Shown here: in pieces, positions 58,987 to 64,000 of the stretch
How positions within the stretch are numbered: position 1 is the first letter of the stretch
Layout of the letters: every line of letters begins with the position of its first letter
DNA from: Geobacter sp.
Lineage (GTDB): Bacteria > Desulfobacterota > Desulfuromonadia > Geobacterales > Geobacteraceae
Length of the DNA stretch: 64,000 nt
Direction of reading: 5' to 3'
Assembly: GCA_003574885.1 (NCBI GenBank)
Contig: PJFC01000001.1
Coordinates: 868,001-932,000, forward strand
Made by a program: the position numbers and the translations under genes
Notes under the pieces: generated by a model
Told to the model about the DNA's origin: nothing
The model's database searches: none
The model's input: only the letters and a program-made list of their open reading frames with translations

Positions 58987-59064
58987 ATGAACATTATCAT
59001 TGCCCTTACGGCTGCGGTCTGGGCACTTATCGTGATTATTGCTTTTACGAGAAAAGACAGATAG
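58987..59064 (+). CDS. candidate 25-residue membrane peptide before the RND operon
   Basis: The 25-codon frame MNIIIALTAAVWALIVIIAF ends TRKDR. It is one clean hydrophobic segment with a basic C-terminal end. The ribosome site is weak (AGGACC 9-14 nt away). It lies between the TetR gene and the adaptor gene on the same strand, in the position where small efflux-pump accessory peptides (AcrZ-like) occur. Confidence 0.45.
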   Translation: MNIIIALTAAVWALIVIIAFTRKDR

Positions 59065-59134
59065 GCGGCTGGATTCCAGTCAGGTCTCATCAGCCACATC
59101 GTGCTGGTGATTATTTTCAACAATTGAGGTGTTT

Positions 59135-60334
59135 ATGCAAACCACGAGCAGAACGAAGCTGATTGCAATTGCAGGGATTCTGATTGCCGGAGTGATGGTG
59201 ACCGGGTGCGGGAAAAAAGGCAAAGACAACCGTCCCCCGAGCGGTCCCCCCGAAGTCGGCATCGTGGTGGTCAAACCCGAGCGGGTGGCCCTGACCACCG
59301 AACTCCCCGGACGGACTTCGCCGTATATGATCGCAGAGGTTCGGCCCCAGGTGAGCGGGATCATCCAGAAGCGGGTTTTCACCGAGGGGAGCGATGTCAA
59401 GGCGGGGCAGGTGCTCTACCAGATCGATCCGGCGACCTATCAGGCTGCCTACGCCAGTGCCAAGGCGGCCGAGTCAAGGGCGGAGGCCACCCTTATCACG
59501 GTACGTCTCAAGGCGGAACGTTATCGGGACCTCGTAAAGATCAAGGCGGTCAGCCAGCAGGATAGCGACGATGCCCAAGCATCCCTCAAACAGGCCGAGG
59601 CAGATGTTGCGGCGGCCAAGGCAGCGGTGGAAACCGCCCGGATCAATCTTGCCTATACCAGGGTAACAGCTCCCATATCCGGACGGATCGGCCGATCAAC
59701 TGTTACCAATGGTGCCTTGGTAACTGCCAGCCAGCCAGCTGCACTGGCCACCATCCAGCAGCTCAGCTCAATGTATGTGGATGTGACCCAGTCCAGCTCC
59801 GACATACTGCGGCTCAAACAGAGCCTTGCCAGCGGACTACTGAAAAAAGACAATGCCGGTCAGGCGAGGGTAAAGCTGTTGTTGGAGAATGGTGCTCCTT
59901 ATCCGGTGTCAGGCACCCTCAAGTTTTCAGAAGTCACCGTTGACCAGAGTACCGGCTCAGTGACTCTGAGGGCTATTTTCCCCAACCCGAAACAGACATT
60001 GTTGCCGGGCATGTTTGTCCGCGCCATTCTTGAGGAAGGGATAAATGGACAGGCGATCCTGGTGCCCCAGCGTGGTGTTACCCGTGATCCGAAAGGTGAT
60101 GCAATGGTTTTTGTGGTGGGGGCAGAAGAAAAAGTAGAACCGCGAACCATCAAGGTCGCCCGAACTGTTGGGGACAATTGGCTGGTAAGCGACGGTCTCA
60201 AGGCGGGTGATCGTATCATTCTGGAAGGAATTCAGAAGGCACGCCCCGGGACTCCGGTCAAAGCCGTACCGTTCGGAGCCAAGACGGAGGCACCCCCCGC
60301 TGCAGCAGTACAACCGGCACCGGCCAAAAAGTAA
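59135..60334 (+). CDS. acrA: RND efflux periplasmic adaptor, AcrA/MexA family
   Basis: This 399-residue lipoprotein has lipobox VMVTGC with Cys near 25, first lipoyl half PQVSGIIQKRVFTEGSDVKAGQVLYQIDP, coiled-coil hairpin about 100-165, second lipoyl half TAPISGRIGRSTVTNGALV, and the beta-barrel and membrane-proximal domains to GDRIILEGIQKARPG. GAGG before ATG 59135 decides the start. It links the RND pump with the outer membrane channel. Confidence 0.93.
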   Translation: MQTTSRTKLIAIAGILIAGVMVTGCGKKGKDNRPPSGPPEVGIVVVKPERVALTTELPGRTSPYMIAEVRPQVSGIIQKRVFTEGSDVKAGQVLYQIDPATYQAAYASAKAAESRAEATLITVRLKAERYRDLVKIKAVSQQDSDDAQASLKQAEADVAAAKAAVETARINLAYTRVTAPISGRIGRSTVTNGALVTASQPAALATIQQLSSMYVDVTQSSSDILRLKQSLASGLLKKDNAGQARVKLLLENGAPYPVSGTLKFSEVTVDQSTGSVTLRAIFPNPKQTLLPGMFVRAILEEGINGQAILVPQRGVTRDPKGDAMVFVVGAEEKVEPRTIKVARTVGDNWLVSDGLKAGDRIILEGIQKARPGTPVKAVPFGAKTEAPPAAAVQPAPAKK

Positions 60335-60437
60335 CCCGGTTTCAATTGTCTCCTGATCACTCTCCAGACCCCCCTGTGCCACGAAGGGGCTGGGGGTGTG
60401 CAGATTTTAGTTTGAAACAAAAGTAAGGAGCTCCTTC

Positions 60438-63400
60438 ATGCCCCGTTTTTTTATCAATCGCCCGATTTTTGCCTGGGTAATCGCCATCATGGTCATGCTG
60501 GCGGGCCTGCTGGCGATCAAAACTCTTCCTGTCTCCCAGTACCCACCCATTGCGCCGCCCCAGATAACTATCAATGCCATGTACCCCGGCGCCTCGGCCC
60601 AGACCGTGCAGGATACGGTCACCCAGGTGATCGAACAGAAGCTGAACGGCATTGACAATCTGATCTACATGTCCTCCACCAGTGACTCAGCCGGTGCCGT
60701 AGCCATTAACCTGACATTCAAGGCCGGCACCGACCCGAATATTGCCCAGGTCCAGGTACAGAACAAGCTGCAGCTCGCGACGCCGCTCCTCCCCCAGATT
60801 GTCCAGCGTCAAGGGATTCAGGTCGTCAAGTCCACCAGGAACTTCCTCATGATTGTAGGTCTTGTCTCAGAAGACGGCACCATGGACCGGCCGGCCCTGA
60901 CCGACTACATGGTAGCCAATGTGCAGGACATCATCAGCCGGACGGAAGGTGTTGGCGAGGTGACGGTCTTCGGCTCTCAGAATGCCATGCGGATCTGGGT
61001 GAATCCGACCAAGTTGAATAACTACCATCTGACCACAATCGACGTTACAAACGCCCTGCAGGCACAAAACGCCCAGGTTTCCGCCGGCCAGTTCGGGGGG
61101 AATCCGGCACCGCCGGGTCAGCAGCTGAACGCCACCATCACGGCCCGCACTCTGCTGCAGACTCCGGAGCAGTTTGGAGCCATCGTCCTGCGCACCAACC
61201 TTGACGGTTCGACGGTCAAGCTCAGGGATGTGGCTGAATGTAAAATAGGCACTGAAAATTATGATATCGAGGCCCGCTACAAGGGGAAACCGCTGGGGGG
61301 GATGGCGCTCCGTCTTGCGGCCGGCGCCAACGCCCTGGACACTGCCAATAGGGTCAAGGCCAAGATGGCGGAGTTGTCGAAATTCTTCCCCCAAGGTGTA
61401 CAGGTGGTCTACCCCTACGACACCACCCCCTTTGTCAAGATCTCCATCGAAGAGGTGGTCCAGACCCTGATTGAGGCGGTCTTCCTGGTTTTTATCGTCA
61501 TGTTCCTCTTCCTGCAGAACATCCGTGCCACTCTGATCCCCACCATCGCCGTGCCGGTGGTGCTTCTCGGTACCATGGGCGTGCTGTCGGCGGCCGGTTT
61601 CTCCATCAATACCCTGACCATGTTTGCCCTGGTCATTGTCATCGGTTTGCTGGTGGATGATGCCATCGTGGTTGTAGAGAACGTCGAACGAATCATGTCC
61701 GAAGAAGGGTTGCCACCTAAAGAGGCCACTATCAAGTCCATGGGGCAGATCACCGGCGCACTCTGGGGGATCGCCACTGTCCTTACGGCGGTCTTTCTCC
61801 CCATGGCTTTCTTCGGCGGCTCAACCGGTGTCATTTACCGCCAGTTCTCCATTACCATCATTTCCGCCATGATTCTGTCGGTGTTGACAGCGATGATTCT
61901 GACCCCTGCGTTGTGCGCCACCCTGCTCAAGCCGGTGGAAAAGGGGCATGAAGCCTGCGAGAGAGGTTGGTACTGCGGTTTCTTCCGCCGGTTCAATAAA
62001 TTTTTTGATTTCTGCAGGACAAAGTATGAAGGAATCGTCGGCCGTTCATTTGGCAAACCGCTGCGCTACCTGGTAGTGTACGGCGCTATCGTGGCGGCCA
62101 TGGCGTTTTTCTTCCTGCGCCTTCCCACCGCATTCCTGCCGGATGAAGACCAGGGATTCATTATCTGTCAGGTTCAGTTACCGGCTGGTGCAACCCAGGA
62201 ACGGACCATAAAGGTGATTGAGCAGCTTGAACACCATTTTCTGGAAGATGAGAAAAAGTCAGTAGAGACAATCATCACCGTCGCCGGCTTCAGTTTTGCC
62301 GGGCGGGGCCAGAATATGGGACTTGCCTTTGTCAGGCTCAAGGATTGGAAACTGCGCCAAACACCTGATCTGAAGGCACCGGCTGTTGCCGGCCGGGCCA
62401 TGGCGGCCTTTTCCAAATACAAAGACGGTCTGGCCTTCGCCTTTTCACCCCCGGCGGTGGTGGAGCTGGGACAGGCCAATGGCTTTGATCTCCAGTTGCA
62501 GGACCGTGGTGGCCTGGGGCATGAAAAGCTGATGGAGGCGCGCAACCAGTTGCTGGGGATGGCCATGAAAAATACCAAACTGATTGCGGTCCGTCCCAAC
62601 GGTCAGGATGATTCTCCCCAGTTCAAGCTGGATATCGATGATGTGCGTGCCGGCGCCCTGGGGGTCTCCCTGGCTGATGTTAACAACGTACTGGGTACTG
62701 CCTGGGGGAGCTCCTACGTCAACGACTTCATCCAGAACGGCCGGGTAAAGAAGGTCTATCTCCAGGCCGATGCAAAATACCGGATGCTGCCAGACGATAT
62801 CAACAGCTGGTATGTAAGCAACAAAACCGGCGAGATGGTTCCGTTTTCAGCCTTTGCCACCGCCCACTGGCAGTATGGTTCACCCCGCCTGGAGCGTTAT
62901 AACGGCATCCCGTCGGTGGAGATCATGGGACAGGCGGCCCCTGGAGTGAGCACCGGCGAGGCGATGACCGAAATGGAGAAGATGGCTGCCCAACTGCCGG
63001 CCGGAATTGGTTATGAGTGGACCGGCCTCTCCTATGAGGAAAAAAATGCCGGCGCGCAGGCCCCGGCACTCTATGCCATCTCACTCCTGGTGGTTTTCCT
63101 CTCCGTAGCGGCACTGTATGAGAGCTGGACCATCCCCTTTGTCAACTTGCTGATGCTGCCTCTGGGTCTGGTGGGAGCGGTTACGGCGGTTACGCTGCGG
63201 GTTCTCCCGAACGACGTCTATCTCCAGATCGGCCTGCTCACTACCGTGGGACTTTCCACCAAGAATGCCATCCTGATCATCCAGTTCATCAAGGCCCAGT
63301 TACATGAGGGGCATGAGCTGGTCGATGCCACACTGACGGCGGTGAAGATCCGGCTTCGTCCGGTCATCATGACCTCGCTGGCCTTCTTCTTCGGCACCCT

Positions 63401-63605
63401 GCCTCTGGCCCTTACCAAAGGGGCCGGAGCTGCGGCACAGAATGCCATCGGCACCGCCGTAACCGGCGGGTTGCTCTCGGCCACCTTCATCGACCTGATC
63501 TTTATCCCGTTCTTCTTTGTGATGGTGTCGCGGATGTTCGGCCGAAAAAAATACAAGCAGCATGCCGGAGAACCTGCTGTTGCCAATGTTGGGGAGGATC
63601 AGTGA
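60438..63605 (+). CDS. acrB: RND multidrug efflux pump, AcrB/MexB (HAE1) family
   Basis: This 1055-residue inner-membrane pump has twelve membrane segments and two large periplasmic loops. The opening [27 protein letters not shown], the TM4 acid pair in [19 protein letters not shown] (Asp-Asp needed for proton relay) and TM10-12 [21 protein letters not shown] are all present; lengths match AcrB (1049). It exports hydrophobic compounds as a trimer with the adaptor upstream and the OprM-like channel downstream. Confidence 0.96.
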   Translation: MPRFFINRPIFAWVIAIMVMLAGLLAIKTLPVSQYPPIAPPQITINAMYPGASAQTVQDTVTQVIEQKLNGIDNLIYMSSTSDSAGAVAINLTFKAGTDPNIAQVQVQNKLQLATPLLPQIVQRQGIQVVKSTRNFLMIVGLVSEDGTMDRPALTDYMVANVQDIISRTEGVGEVTVFGSQNAMRIWVNPTKLNNYHLTTIDVTNALQAQNAQVSAGQFGGNPAPPGQQLNATITARTLLQTPEQFGAIVLRTNLDGSTVKLRDVAECKIGTENYDIEARYKGKPLGGMALRLAAGANALDTANRVKAKMAELSKFFPQGVQVVYPYDTTPFVKISIEEVVQTLIEAVFLVFIVMFLFLQNIRATLIPTIAVPVVLLGTMGVLSAAGFSINTLTMFALVIVIGLLVDDAIVVVENVERIMSEEGLPPKEATIKSMGQITGALWGIATVLTAVFLPMAFFGGSTGVIYRQFSITIISAMILSVLTAMILTPALCATLLKPVEKGHEACERGWYCGFFRRFNKFFDFCRTKYEGIVGRSFGKPLRYLVVYGAIVAAMAFFFLRLPTAFLPDEDQGFIICQVQLPAGATQERTIKVIEQLEHHFLEDEKKSVETIITVAGFSFAGRGQNMGLAFVRLKDWKLRQTPDLKAPAVAGRAMAAFSKYKDGLAFAFSPPAVVELGQANGFDLQLQDRGGLGHEKLMEARNQLLGMAMKNTKLIAVRPNGQDDSPQFKLDIDDVRAGALGVSLADVNNVLGTAWGSSYVNDFIQNGRVKKVYLQADAKYRMLPDDINSWYVSNKTGEMVPFSAFATAHWQYGSPRLERYNGIPSVEIMGQAAPGVSTGEAMTEMEKMAAQLPAGIGYEWTGLSYEEKNAGAQAPALYAISLLVVFLSVAALYESWTIPFVNLLMLPLGLVGAVTAVTLRVLPNDVYLQIGLLTTVGLSTKNAILIIQFIKAQLHEGHELVDATLTAVKIRLRPVIMTSLAFFFGTLPLALTKGAGAAAQNAIGTAVTGGLLSATFIDLIFIPFFFVMVSRMFGRKKYKQHAGEPAVANVGEDQ

Positions 63606-63606
63606 T

Positions 63607-64000
63607 ATGAAAAGGCAAATTATCAGTGCCGGGACGCAGATGTGCAAGGAGAAGCAGCGTCTCGGGCTTCGTAGTGTAATTGTTGTTAGTGCGCTGCTTG
63701 CCCTCTCCGGCTGTACCATGGCACCAACCTACAGCCGTCCGGACGCACCTGTCCCCCAGGCATGGCCAAGTGGCCCGGCCTATAAGGAATCTACCGGCGA
63801 GGCGTCAAAGCCGGTTGCCGACATACCCTGGCAGGAGTTCTTTGTCGATGGCCAGCTGCGGAAACTGATCGCCCTGGCGCTGGAGAACAACCGCGATCTG
63901 CGAGTTGCCGCCCTCAATATCGAGCGCTCCCAGGCTCAGTACCAGATCCGGCGTGCCGATCTCGTGCCGCACGTTGATGCCAATGCAGCCGGTACCTTCC
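63607..64000 (+). CDS. OprM/NodT-type outer membrane channel (C-terminus off window)
   Basis: The ATG at 63607 lies one base after the pump stop region. The visible 131 codons encode an unusually long n-region, lipobox LLALSGC, then MAPTYSRPDAPVP and WQEFFVDGQLRKLIALALENNRDLRVAALNIERS, the start of the TolC/OprM repeat. It supplies the outer membrane duct of the AcrAB-type pump. The remainder lies beyond the window. Confidence 0.9.
   Translation, partial: MKRQIISAGTQMCKEKQRLGLRSVIVVSALLALSGCTMAPTYSRPDAPVPQAWPSGPAYKESTGEASKPVADIPWQEFFVDGQLRKLIALALENNRDLRVAALNIERSQAQYQIRRADLVPHVDANAAGTF

Overview
The window looks like a chromosomal stretch from a Geobacteraceae-type bacterium (Desulfuromonadota). 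The pointers are a multihaem periplasmic cytochrome, a recO-dnaB neighbourhood, many small thiol-rich proteins, a high-GC coding style with strong GGAG ribosome sites, and numerous GC-rich palindromic intergenic repeats. This is inferred from gene content and style; no marker RNA gene is present, so the genus is not certain. I found no rRNA, tRNA, CRISPR array or intact insertion sequence.

Region 1 (1-9.9 kb) holds a partial YkgJ-type protein, a cytidylate-kinase-like protein, a cysteine hydrolase, a five-haem cytochrome, a MuiA-like surface protein, a ferritin-like protein preceded by a coupled mini-ORF, three small cysteine-containing genes, a NifX/DUF134/IscU-like iron-sulfur or molybdenum operon, a lipoprotein and a rhomboid protease.

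Region 2 (9.9-17.9 kb, all minus) is an envelope operon or operon pair: an atypical TlpA lipoprotein, NosL, a small secreted protein, an FtsX/LolD-type ABC exporter, a polytopic protein with CC and CPFC motifs, a candidate 32-residue membrane peptide, YfdX, a beta-propeller lipoprotein and a LolA-like protein. A 16-bp motif upstream of it recurs upstream of the NifX operon. I consider this the best candidate for an undescribed metal- or thiol-handling system.

Region 3 (17.9-29.4 kb, all minus) is a metalloid/thiol island: a DevBCA-like exporter with TolC, CcdA with two thioredoxins, an OB-like secreted protein, an ArsP-type permease, ArsR, a thioredoxin-CcdA fusion, Acr3, ArsC and a second ArsR. 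Promoter/operator architectures are readable for both ArsR genes.

Region 4 (29.5-50.9 kb) is mostly housekeeping: CorA, an OmpW-like barrel, an AT-rich Ig-domain lipoprotein, an L,D-transpeptidase, PolA, Hsp20, LarE, Rrf2-CysK, RecO, DnaB, an orphan LpxA, a FabV/FabMG-like reductase, a REC-PilZ regulator, ArnD and an old yellow enzyme. Several long imperfect palindromes and a 9-unit heptamer array sit between these genes.

Region 5 (50.9-64 kb) has an Fe-S protein/MFS/flavin reductase/AcuI/MFS operon with a divergent LysR regulator, a cold shock protein, and a TetR-controlled AcrAB-OprM-type RND efflux operon that runs off the window end.
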